Made by a program: the position numbers and the translations under genes. A DNA stretch of 5,163 nt, taken from JAQBXX01 sp963925015. GTDB lineage: Bacteria > Pseudomonadota > Gammaproteobacteria > SURF-13. Under the pieces are notes generated by a model that saw only the letters and a program-made list of their open reading frames with translations, was not told the DNA's origin and made no database searches. Within the stretch, counting starts at the first letter, position 1; each line of letters starts with the position of its first letter. The stretch is from positions 1 to 5,163 of the forward strand of contig CAWUTX010000008.1 in assembly GCA_963925015.1 (NCBI GenBank), read 5' to 3'. Shown here piece by piece: positions 1 through 4,117 of the stretch.

Positions 1-164
1 CCGCCGGCGAATCCGGCGATGACCTGATCGTGATACAGACGGCGCACCTTGCGCGCGTTGCTCTTTATCACGGTGTTGCCCAGCGACACCTGGCCGTCAC
101 CGCCGACCACCACGCAGGCGTTACGGCGCACCGATAAAATCGTGGTTCCGTGCACTTGTTCCAC
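1..164 (-). CDS. hslV: ATP-dependent protease subunit HslV (ClpQ), 5' end, partial
   Basis: This is the proteolytic subunit of the HslVU (ClpQY) cytoplasmic protease, a threonine peptidase that degrades misfolded and regulatory proteins fed to it by the HslU ATPase. Only the first 54 codons are present; the gene runs off the left edge. The translation reads VEQVHGTTILSVRR at the start and then GGDGQVSLGNTV and KVRRLYHDQVIAGFAG, matching the family closely. The catalytic N-terminal threonine of the mature enzyme is T7 of GTTI. Counting from it, the conserved Asp17 and Lys33 fall on D23 and K39. The start is GTG at 164, with AGGA eight bases upstream and no in-frame ATG nearby. This implies a six-residue propeptide, where E. 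coli HslV has only the initiator Met. hslU would be expected downstream, outside the window. The identity is secure; the choice of GTG is an inference. Confidence 0.93.
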   Translation of the reverse strand, partial: MEQVHGTTILSVRRNACVVVGGDGQVSLGNTVIKSNARKVRRLYHDQVIAGFAG

Positions 165-201
165 TGTTGAATTCCTGTGCTGATGCCTCACGCTGGCGTG
201 T

Positions 202-207
202 ATTGTA
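202..207 (-). promoter_or_regulatory. Possible -10 element of the hslV promoter
   Basis: On the minus strand TACAAT (5 of 6 to TATAAT) lies 37 bases upstream of the hslV GTG. No good TTGACA-like -35 sits at 16-18 bases, so the assignment is weak. No sigma-32 heat-shock promoter is visible on the hslV strand, although hslVU is a heat-shock operon in E. coli. The IS end lies only about 110 bp upstream of the gene, so part of the original promoter region could have been replaced. Confidence 0.25.
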
Positions 208-274
208 CTAAGTAATTCACCCATTAAGATGACATTTCAGTCTGCGTTCCCGCCCCATGTCTAGGGGGCGAGAC

Positions 275-301
275 AGAAGTGGCCCCACTCGTCTGAACAG
301 T
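275..301. repeat. IS terminal inverted repeat, orfB-side end (IRR)
   Basis: This 27-bp end pairs with the reverse complement of 1531-1557 at 21 of 27 positions. The first 12 bases are identical, the next seven are mostly different, and the last eight (TGAACAGT) are identical. Conserved tip and inner blocks separated by a variable gap are what is expected of a transposase cleavage block plus binding block. Confidence 0.88.
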
Positions 302-336
302 AATCCAAAGTTTTTAAGTGGATTCCCTGCTGATTC

Positions 337-1185
337 TCACGCTGCCAGTTTAACCGTCGGCAGCATCACGGCGTAAGCCTCATCCGGTGTTCTCTTGGCC
401 AGGCTGGAATGTGGTCTGCAGCGGTTGTACCAATCCATGTATTGTATGATCGAGGTTCTGGCCTCGGTGACAGAATCGTAAGCATGCAGGTACACCCGCT
501 CGTACTTCACCGATTTCCACAGACGCTCGACGAACACATTATCCCGCCAGGCCCCGCGCCCGTCCATGGAGAGCTTACAGCCCCGATCTTTGACGGCCTG
601 CACAAACGCCTGCGCGGTAAACTGGCTGCCTTGGTCGGTGTTGACGATCTCGGGACTGCCATAGCGGTTGAAGGCTTCTTCCAGCACCTGCACGGCATGG
701 CAAGCCTCCAGGGTAATGGCCACCTTGGATGCCAATACCTTGCGGCTCGCCCAATCCACTACGGCCGTGAGGTAAACGAAGCCTCTGGCCATCGGGATGT
801 AGGTCGTGTCCAGCGCCCAGACCTGGTTGGCCCGGTCAATCTTCATGCCCCGCAGCAGATACGGGTAGATTTCATGCCCGGGGTGTTTCTTGCTGGTGCC
901 GGGCTTCCTGTACAGCGCCTCGATGCCCATCTTCTTCATCAGCGTGGCAACGTGTTTGCGACCGATCCGGCCGCCTGCCCGGTTAAGCTGGTCGCGCAGC
1001 ATGCGCGCACCCATGAAGGGATGTTCCAGATGCAGCTCGTCCATCCGGCGCATCAGGACCCGATCGCCGGGGCTGACCGGCTTGGGCAGGTAATACACGC
1101 TGCCTCGGCTGAGGCCCATCAGATGTGCCTGACGGGTGATGGGTAAGCGATGATGGGGATGGATCATCGCTTTGCGCTCAGCCAT
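337..1185 (-). CDS. IS3-family transposase OrfB (DDE catalytic subunit)
   Basis: This frame encodes the catalytic half of the IS3 transposase, 282 residues, which cuts and joins the IS ends by the retroviral-integrase-like DDE mechanism. Residues about 10-95 form the HTH_21-like linker region. The rve integrase core follows, with D126 in WALDTTYIP, D184 in VNTDQGSQF and E220 in DNVFVERLW; exactly 35 residues separate the last two, the family's DD(35)E spacing. The C-terminal WYNRCRPHSSL motif is also typical. The ATG at 1185 overlaps the 3' end of orfA by 22 bases, in the -1 frame. The frame stays open upstream to the slippery site at 1209-1215, so the main active product is probably a 377-residue OrfAB fusion (87 + 290 residues). 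Independent initiation is also possible, since AGGTGG precedes the ATG closely. No disabling mutation is seen. Confidence 0.95.
   Translation of the reverse strand: MAERKAMIHPHHRLPITRQAHLMGLSRGSVYYLPKPVSPGDRVLMRRMDELHLEHPFMGARMLRDQLNRAGGRIGRKHVATLMKKMGIEALYRKPGTSKKHPGHEIYPYLLRGMKIDRANQVWALDTTYIPMARGFVYLTAVVDWASRKVLASKVAITLEACHAVQVLEEAFNRYGSPEIVNTDQGSQFTAQAFVQAVKDRGCKLSMDGRGAWRDNVFVERLWKSVKYERVYLHAYDSVTEARTSIIQYMDWYNRCRPHSSLAKRTPDEAYAVMLPTVKLAA
1147..1170 (-). other. Second hairpin over the orfA stop codon
   Basis: GCGATGAT (1147-1154) and ATCATCGC (1163-1170) form a perfect 8-bp inverted repeat around an 8-base loop. In the IS mRNA it would follow the frameshift hairpin by only three bases and would enclose the orfA TGA. 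It could assist the frameshift or affect termination-reinitiation at the orfA/orfB junction, or it may be a chance palindrome in coding DNA. Confidence 0.4.
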
Positions 1186-1469
1186 CCCACCTTGGTGAGC
1201 GCGCCTTCTAAAAAATCATTCTCCAGCGTCAGTTGACCAATCTTGGCGTGTAACGCCTTCAGATCAACAGGCGGCTCCGCCGGGGAACCCCCTCCGCTAA
1301 ACACGTCGGCCGCGCGCTCCTGCATCTGCCGCTTCCACTCGGTGATCTGGTTGGGGTGTACTTCGAACCGCTGCGCTAACTCGGCCAGCGTCTTATCCCC
1401 TTGCAACGCCGCCAAGGCCACCTTCGCCTTGAACACCGCTGAATGGGTCCGTCTCGATCTTCTTGCCAT
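1164..1469 (-). CDS. IS3-family transposase OrfA (DNA-binding subunit)
   Basis: OrfA binds the IS ends and supplies the N-terminus of the OrfAB transposase. From the ATG at 1469 it is 101 residues, beginning MARRSRRTHSAVFKAKVALA. Residues about 12-47 form the Tnp_1/HTH region (KTLAELAQRFEVHPNQITEWKRQ). A short leucine zipper follows, with leucines at 73, 80 and 87, as expected for multimerisation in this family. The start at 1469 was chosen because GGAG lies six bases upstream. The same frame is open to an ATG at 1523, but the 18 extra residues do not look like family sequence. The stop at 1164-1166 lies inside orfB. Codons 85-87 (GAT TTT TTA) contain the slippery heptamer. Confidence 0.93.
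   Translation of the reverse strand: MARRSRRTHSAVFKAKVALAALQGDKTLAELAQRFEVHPNQITEWKRQMQERAADVFSGGGSPAEPPVDLKALHAKIGQLTLENDFLEGALTKVGWLSAKR
1174..1215 (-). promoter_or_regulatory. Programmed -1 ribosomal frameshift signal (slippery U_UUU_UUA plus stem-loop)
   Basis: The minus-strand heptamer T_TTT_TTA (1215-1209) is exactly in the orfA zero frame (GAT TTT TTA), giving the X_XXY_YYZ arrangement. After a six-base spacer (GAAGGC, 1208-1203) a perfect 7-bp stem follows: GCGCTCA at 1202-1196 pairs with TGAGCGC at 1180-1174, around a 15-base loop. A -1 slip enters the orfB frame with no stop before the orfB ATG. The orfB ATG and its AGGTGG ribosome-binding site lie in or beside the loop, so the hairpin may also mask internal initiation. 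Heptamer, frame, spacer and stem all fit the IS3 mechanism; efficiency cannot be judged from sequence. Confidence 0.85.
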
Positions 1470-1530
1470 CTCGTGCTCCGTTTCTTCGCCCCGCAGGGCC
1501 TTCAAAGGTAGCAGAGTTTCCACTTATCGC

Positions 1531-1557
1531 ACTGTTCAAATTCCCGGGGCCACTTCT
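1531..1557. repeat. IS terminal inverted repeat, orfA-side end (IRL)
   Basis: This is the partner of 275-301, with 21 of 27 matches in inverted orientation. It lies 62 bp upstream of the orfA ATG, so the IS promoter probably sits in or just inside it. On the outer side it directly abuts codon 76 of the truncated minus-strand gene at 1558-1785. Confidence 0.88.
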
Positions 1558-1785
1558 TACGTTTGTATTAAAACCACTGCCATATATTTCAAAATCAAAG
1601 GCATTGTATACATAACCCGAAATATAGGTCGGAGTAGCCTGATAGATGCCTCCTGTAGGGCCATCATCGCTAAAGGCGTTATACAAATCGTCAGCATTGC
1701 TAACCATACTGGCAAACCCTGCAGCAGAGTTGCTTACAGCCGAATTAGGGTAGCTTCCAGACCAATTGCTAATATATTTAGCCAT
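1558..1785 (-). pseudogene. N-terminal fragment of an unknown acidic protein, truncated by the IS
   Basis: Seventy-six codons from ATG 1785, beginning MAKYISNWSGSYPNSAVSNS and reaching YGSGFNTNV, run directly into the IS tip at 1557. The frame then continues into IS sequence for 54 unrelated residues to a stop at 1393. The native part is rich in Asn, Ser, Gly, Tyr and Phe, has six acidic residues (D32, D33, D40, D41, D64, E66) and only one basic residue (K3), and has no signal peptide. The pattern YVYNAFDFEIYGSGF is reminiscent of N-terminal regions of type I-secreted repeat or calcium-binding proteins, and more distantly of HasA-like haemophores. This is an impression from composition, not an identification. 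An AGAGGG lies about eight bases upstream of the ATG. The remainder of the gene is not found beyond the other IS end, so it is almost certainly non-functional. Confidence 0.6.
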
Positions 1786-1994
1786 CGTAGGGGGCCCTCT
1801 TCAGAGAGTGTTTTTGTAAATTATTATGCAGTTAACCGTAATGTACTCGTAAGCCCACTAGCGCGCAATAGCTACTGTATTATCAGTACTCATCGGTTTC
1901 CCCTTCTAACTAGAAGTAGACACCCTAAACAATCGGGAAATACACCTTACCGAGGTGGACAATACTGGAGCGCAAGATATAAGAAGCTGATTTA
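1786..1994. other. A+T-rich non-coding stretch upstream of the truncated gene
   Basis: No convincing gene is seen here on either strand. It holds the probable leader and promoter of the truncated minus-strand gene: CATAAT on the minus strand (1828-1823), with only a poor -35 (TTACGA) 18 bases away. It also has a perfect palindrome, CTTCTA-AC-TAGAAG (1903-1916), which could be an operator, about 120 bp upstream of the start codon. Base composition is clearly more A+T-rich than in the hslV and rplY-pth-ychF regions, consistent with acquired DNA. Confidence 0.4.
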
Positions 1995-2010
1995 TTCAGA
2001 GTAAATAAAT
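1990..2010. repeat. A/T-stem hairpin at the left repeat boundary
   Basis: ATTTATT (1990-1996) pairs perfectly with AATAAAT (2004-2010) around a 7-base loop, CAGAGTA. It coincides with the outer part of the 1995-2021 repeat. It has no adjacent T-run that would make a good intrinsic terminator, so it is more likely part of a small palindromic repeat element. Confidence 0.5.
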
Positions 2011-2021
2011 TGGACACACCC
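1995..2021 (+). repeat. Left copy of an imperfect inverted repeat (about 27 bp)
   Basis: The reverse complement of this stretch aligns with 2794-2821 at 23 of 28 columns with one gap. The outermost 12 bases (TTCAGAGTAAAT, matching ATTTACTCTGAA) are identical, and so is the inner GGGT. The two copies bracket the recombinase relic and the Sel1-repeat gene. They could be the ends of a mobile unit or two copies of a dispersed palindromic repeat of the kind associated with REP/RAYT elements; the second idea is recalled from general pattern, not demonstrated. Confidence 0.55.
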
Positions 2022-2022
2022 C

Positions 2023-2209
2023 ATGATCTCCCCTAAAGCCCCATCGCCTGATCGCCCGCGTTTGATGGATCGAGTACGTGGGCGGCTACGGGTAAAGCAC
2101 TATAGTATCCGTACCGAACAGGTCTATACGAACTGAATTAAACGCTTTGTTTTGTTTCATGGCAAGCGGCACCCAGGCCATGGGCGCACCGGAGGTTGAG
2201 GCATTCCTG
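2023..2209 (+). pseudogene. Decayed integron-type tyrosine recombinase, N-terminal fragment
   Basis: Read from ATG 2023, the sequence gives MISPKAPSPDRPRLMDRVRG, then RLRVKHYSIRTEQVYTN, a TGA stop (2134-2136), then IKRFVLFHGKRHP. After a frame change near 2175-2180 it continues as MGAPEVEAFL, ending about 2209. This is the N-terminal SAM-like (core-binding) domain of integron integrases and close relatives, whose pattern is roughly LLDxVRxxIRxxHYSxRTExxYxxWIxRFIxFHxxRHPxxMGxxEVEAFL. The TGA sits exactly where the family has the conserved Trp of WIxRF, so a TGG-to-TGA change is likely. The catalytic C-terminal domain (R, HxxR, Y) is wholly absent. At least one nonsense mutation, one frame change and a large truncation make this a relic. 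It may instead derive from a non-integron tyrosine recombinase of the same subfamily. Confidence 0.78.
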
Positions 2210-2282
2210 TCAGGGTGGCGCAGATTCATTCCAGCGCCTAGAATGATGGAACTGGATTCAAGGCGTTAACCTGGGGAACGCT

Positions 2283-2768
2283 ATGAGCAATAAGAAGGGC
2301 GTGTTGCGTCATACAATCATTGGATTGATCTTGTCCACCGTGCTGGTTGCACCCGGGGTGTGGGCGGGCTTTGTAGAAGGACTGAACGCTGCCAGTAAGG
2401 GTGACTACGCCACGGCATTGCGCGAGTGGCGGCCGCTTGCCGAACAGGGGGATGCCTCTGCTCAGTTCAACCTCGGCCTCATGTACGACAAGGGTCAGGG
2501 TGTAGCGCAGGACTACGCCGAGGCGGTGAAGTGGTACCGCAAGGCCGCTGAACAGGGTTTTGCCTTTGCTCAGTACAACCTCGGCGCTATGTACGACAAC
2601 GGTCAGGGTGTACCGCAGGATTATGTGCAGGCGCACATGTGGCTTAACCTTGCGGCGGCTCAGGGAGGTAAAGAGGCTGTCAAATTCCGTGACTTCGTCG
2701 AAAGCAAAATGACTCCCGATCAAATTGCCGAGGCGCAGCGGCGGGCGCAGGAGTGGAAGCCGAAGTGA
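2283..2768 (+). CDS. Secreted Sel1-like repeat (SLR/TPR-like) protein
   Basis: This is a 161-residue protein with a Sec signal peptide: positive n-region MSNKKGVLRH, hydrophobic core IIGLILSTVLVAPGV, and a likely signal peptidase I site after VWA at residue 28. The mature part begins GFVEGLNAASKGDYATALREW, a half-repeat. Two Sel1-like repeats follow, at about residues 58-93 and 94-129, each with the AQxNLGxMYDxGQGVxQDYxxA core. The C-terminal tail, TPDQIAEAQRRAQEW, is typical of small SLR proteins. SLR solenoids mediate protein-protein contacts, often in the periplasm or cell envelope; the partner is unknown. The ATG has GGGGA five bases upstream. The gene is intact and sits alone on the plus strand, opposite to all housekeeping genes, directly after the recombinase relic, so it may be accessory cargo. 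No clear promoter or terminator was found. Confidence 0.9.
   Translation: MSNKKGVLRHTIIGLILSTVLVAPGVWAGFVEGLNAASKGDYATALREWRPLAEQGDASAQFNLGLMYDKGQGVAQDYAEAVKWYRKAAEQGFAFAQYNLGAMYDNGQGVPQDYVQAHMWLNLAAAQGGKEAVKFRDFVESKMTPDQIAEAQRRAQEWKPK
2439..2654 (+). repeat. Tandem 108-bp duplication encoding the two Sel1 repeats
   Basis: The unit starting at the GCC of residue 53 (2439) recurs at 2547, exactly 108 bp or 36 codons later. The first half of each unit is very similar at DNA level as well as in protein; CTCAG, AACCTCGGC, ATGTACGACAA and GGTCAGGGTGTA are shared. This points to a fairly recent internal duplication or to gene conversion between the repeats. The second halves differ more. Confidence 0.75.
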
Positions 2769-2793
2769 CCGGGATGGGGGGCGAAAATCAATA

Positions 2794-2821
2794 GGGTCAG
2801 TCTCGATTGATTTACTCTGAA
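2794..2821 (-). repeat. Right copy of the imperfect inverted repeat (28 bp), with a flanking palindrome
   Basis: This is the partner of 1995-2021 in inverted orientation (23 of 28 columns). It also takes part in a local hairpin: AAATCAAT (2785-2792) pairs with ATTGATTT (2806-2813) around a 13-base loop containing GGGTCAG. It lies between the convergent 3' ends of the Sel1-repeat gene and tRNA-Met. The A/T-only stem without a T-run makes a strong intrinsic terminator unlikely, though it could act as a weak bidirectional one. Confidence 0.55.
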
Positions 2822-2832
2822 GCGTGTAATGA

Positions 2833-2909
2833 TGGTGGCTATGGGTGGACTCGAACCACCGACCTCAGCATTATGAGTGCCGCGCTCTAACCAGCTGAGC
2901 TACATAGCC
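2833..2909 (-). tRNA. tRNA-Met (CAT), elongator type
   Basis: The minus strand folds into a full 77-nt cloverleaf. The acceptor GGCTATG pairs with CATAGCC, the D-stem is GCTC/GAGC, the anticodon stem is CGGCA/TGCTG (one G-U pair), and the loop CTCATAA carries anticodon CAT. The T-stem is GGTGG/CCACC with loop TTCGAGT. Discriminator A and an encoded CCA end at 2833. The acceptor and D-arm resemble the E. coli elongator Met tRNA (GGCTACGTAGCTCAG). Initiator tRNA is excluded because the first acceptor pair is a normal G-C. A lysidine-modified tRNA-Ile2 also has CAT but usually has a different acceptor. The gene lies 89 bp downstream of ychF on the same strand. Confidence 0.95.
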
Positions 2910-2919
2910 TTGTAACGAC

Positions 2920-2986
2920 AGAGAAAAGATACAAGAGAAAAGTAAAACAGGGCTATATTATATCTTTTCCCTTGTATCTTTTCTCT
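2920..2986. repeat. Large near-perfect inverted repeat between ychF and tRNA-Met
   Basis: A 23-base arm (2920-2942) pairs with 2964-2986 with a single mismatch, around a 21-base A+T-rich loop. The arms are almost purely purine on one strand and pyrimidine on the other. It starts 12 bp beyond the ychF stop and ends 10 bp before the tRNA 5' end. There is no T-run after the stem in either direction, so it is not a classical terminator. It may be a small mobile inverted repeat or an RNA-processing or 3'-end-protecting hairpin for ychF mRNA. Confidence 0.8.
2957..2962 (-). promoter_or_regulatory. Possible -10 box of a tRNA-Met promoter
   Basis: A perfect TATAAT lies on the minus strand in the loop of the 2920-2986 inverted repeat, followed by ATAGCCCTG, a partly G+C-rich discriminator as seen at stable-RNA promoters. 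A start near 2950 would give about a 40-nt leader to the tRNA. There is no recognisable -35 at the right spacing, because the purine-rich repeat arm occupies that position, so confidence is low. The tRNA could instead be read from ychF. Confidence 0.3.
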
Positions 2987-2998
2987 TTCATCTGCTTT

Positions 2999-4090
2999 TC
3001 AAACATTAAACCTGAAGTGCATCACGTCGCCGTCGTGCACTGTGTATTCCTTACCTTCCAGCCGCCACTTGCCGGCCTCTTTAGCGCCGGGTTCGCCGTG
3101 GTATTTGACGAAGTCGTCATAGGCGATGACTTCGGCGCGGATGAAGCCGTGCTCGAAGTCGCTGTGGATTACGCCTGCCGCCTGCGGTGCGGTGGCGCGG
3201 GCGGGGATGGTCCAGGCGCGCACTTCTTTTGCGCCGGCGGTGAAGTAGGTGTGCAGCCCCAGTAACTGGTGGCCCGCGCGGATCACGCGATTGAGGCCCG
3301 GCTCGTCCAGACCCAGCTCTTTCAGAAAATCCGCCTTGTCTTCGTCTGCAAGTTCCGCGATCTCGGCCTCGATGGCGGCGCACACCGGTACCAGCGCGGC
3401 GCCTTCGCGTGTGGCGTGGGCGCGTACCTGCTCAAGGTAGGGATTGTTTGTGAAGCCGTCTTCGGCCACGTTGGCGATGTACAGCGTCGGTTTCGCGGTG
3501 AGCAGATGTAATTCGTGCAAGCGCTTCAGGTCATCTGCGGCGAGATTGAGTGAACGCACCGGCTGGCCGCTGTCGAGGTGTGCGTGCACACGATCGAGCA
3601 GGGTCTTTTGCGCCAGCGCCTCTTTGTCACCCGACCTGCCGGCCTTGCCGATGCGCAACAGCGCCTTGTCCACCGTGTCGAGATCGGCGAGTGCCAGCTC
3701 GGTGTGGATGACCTCGATGTCGTCTATCGGCGAGACCTTGCCCGCTACGTGCACGACGTTGTCGTCCGCGAAGCAGCGCACGACGTGCGCGATGGCGTCC
3801 GTCTCGCGGATGTGGGCGAGGAATTTATTGCCCAGACCTTCGCCTTTGGAGGCGCCCGCCACCAGCCCCGCGATGTCGACGAACTCGATCACGGTGGGTA
3901 TGACCTTTTGCGGTTTGACGATTTCAGCCAGTGCGTCGAGCCGGGTGTCGGGCACCGGCACGATGCCGACGTTGGGCTCGATGGTGCAGAACGGATAATT
4001 TTCCGCCGCGATGCCCGCCTTGGTGAGCGCGTTAAATAAGGTGGACTTGCCTACGTTAGGCAGGCCGACGATGCCGCATTTGAAACCCAT
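2999..4090 (-). CDS. ychF: Redox-regulated ATPase YchF (Obg-family P-loop protein)
   Basis: YchF is an OLA1/Obg-related P-loop NTPase that prefers ATP to GTP, binds ribosomes, and acts in translation and oxidative-stress responses. The 363 residues match the family length. The Walker A/G1 motif GLPNVGKST is at residues 9-17 and the Walker B/G3 DIAG at 72-75. At the G4 position the protein has NVAE (207-210) instead of NKxD, the signature explaining loss of guanine specificity. The C-terminal TGS domain, about 280-363, contains YFTAGAKEVRAW and ends YTVHDGDVMHFRFNV. Cysteines at 5 and 35, conserved in bacterial YchF, are present. The ATG at 4090 is certain because MGFKCGIVGLPNVGKS is the normal N-terminus, although the upstream ribosome-binding site is weak (AAGAGC). 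The gene is downstream of pth on the same strand, the usual gammaproteobacterial order, but separated by a 120-bp spacer with a large inverted repeat. Confidence 0.98.
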   Translation of the reverse strand: MGFKCGIVGLPNVGKSTLFNALTKAGIAAENYPFCTIEPNVGIVPVPDTRLDALAEIVKPQKVIPTVIEFVDIAGLVAGASKGEGLGNKFLAHIRETDAIAHVVRCFADDNVVHVAGKVSPIDDIEVIHTELALADLDTVDKALLRIGKAGRSGDKEALAQKTLLDRVHAHLDSGQPVRSLNLAADDLKRLHELHLLTAKPTLYIANVAEDGFTNNPYLEQVRAHATREGAALVPVCAAIEAEIAELADEDKADFLKELGLDEPGLNRVIRAGHQLLGLHTYFTAGAKEVRAWTIPARATAPQAAGVIHSDFEHGFIRAEVIAYDDFVKYHGEPGAKEAGKWRLEGKEYTVHDGDVMHFRFNV

Positions 4091-4117
4091 AATGATTGCT
4101 CTTTAAAAAAACTTCGC

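Larger units (their letters stand above)
275..1557 (-). mobile_element. IS3-family insertion sequence (about 1.28 kb), complete
   Basis: The element has two consecutive overlapping frames (orfA, orfB) on the minus strand between terminal inverted repeats, the standard IS3-family architecture, and its length is normal for the family. The outer 12 bp of both ends are identical (AGAAGTGGCCCC), and an eight-base block (TGAACAGT) recurs at the same offset in both ends. Both frames are intact, with a DD(35)E catalytic triad and a frameshift signal, so the copy could be active. The exact termini are uncertain: IS3 elements often begin with TG, and taking TGGCCCC as the tip would give 280-1552. No direct target duplication is seen with either boundary; three-base flanks at 275/1557 are GAC and TAC. 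I do not assign a subgroup or named IS. Confidence 0.9.

Noticed and set aside
253..260. CCCCATGT as a sigma-32 -10 element for the heat-shock gene hslV
   Set aside because: The match is on the plus strand, pointing away from hslV into the IS, and no CTTGAA-like -35 lies at the right spacing.
409..1146. Long plus-strand open frame across the IS
   Set aside because: It is antisense to orfB, whose DDE motifs are clear, and has no recognisable protein features.
1243..2004. Long plus-strand open frame from the IS into the A+T-rich region
   Set aside because: It crosses the IS boundary, is antisense to orfA and to the truncated gene, and shows no domain-like sequence.
2262..2282. GTTAACC near the Sel1-repeat gene as an integron attC or attI core site
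   Set aside because: It does not match the GTTRRRY core (position 6 is C), and no matching R'' or second core was found around the gene, so a cassette structure is not supported.
2238..2723. Minus-strand 161-codon open frame opposite the Sel1-repeat gene
   Set aside because: It mirrors the repeat structure of the plus-strand gene, which has a signal peptide and family motifs; the antisense product has none.
2785..2813. Intrinsic terminator between the Sel1-repeat gene and the tRNA
   Set aside because: The 8-bp stem is mostly A/T with a 13-base loop and no T-run; it is better explained as part of a palindromic repeat.
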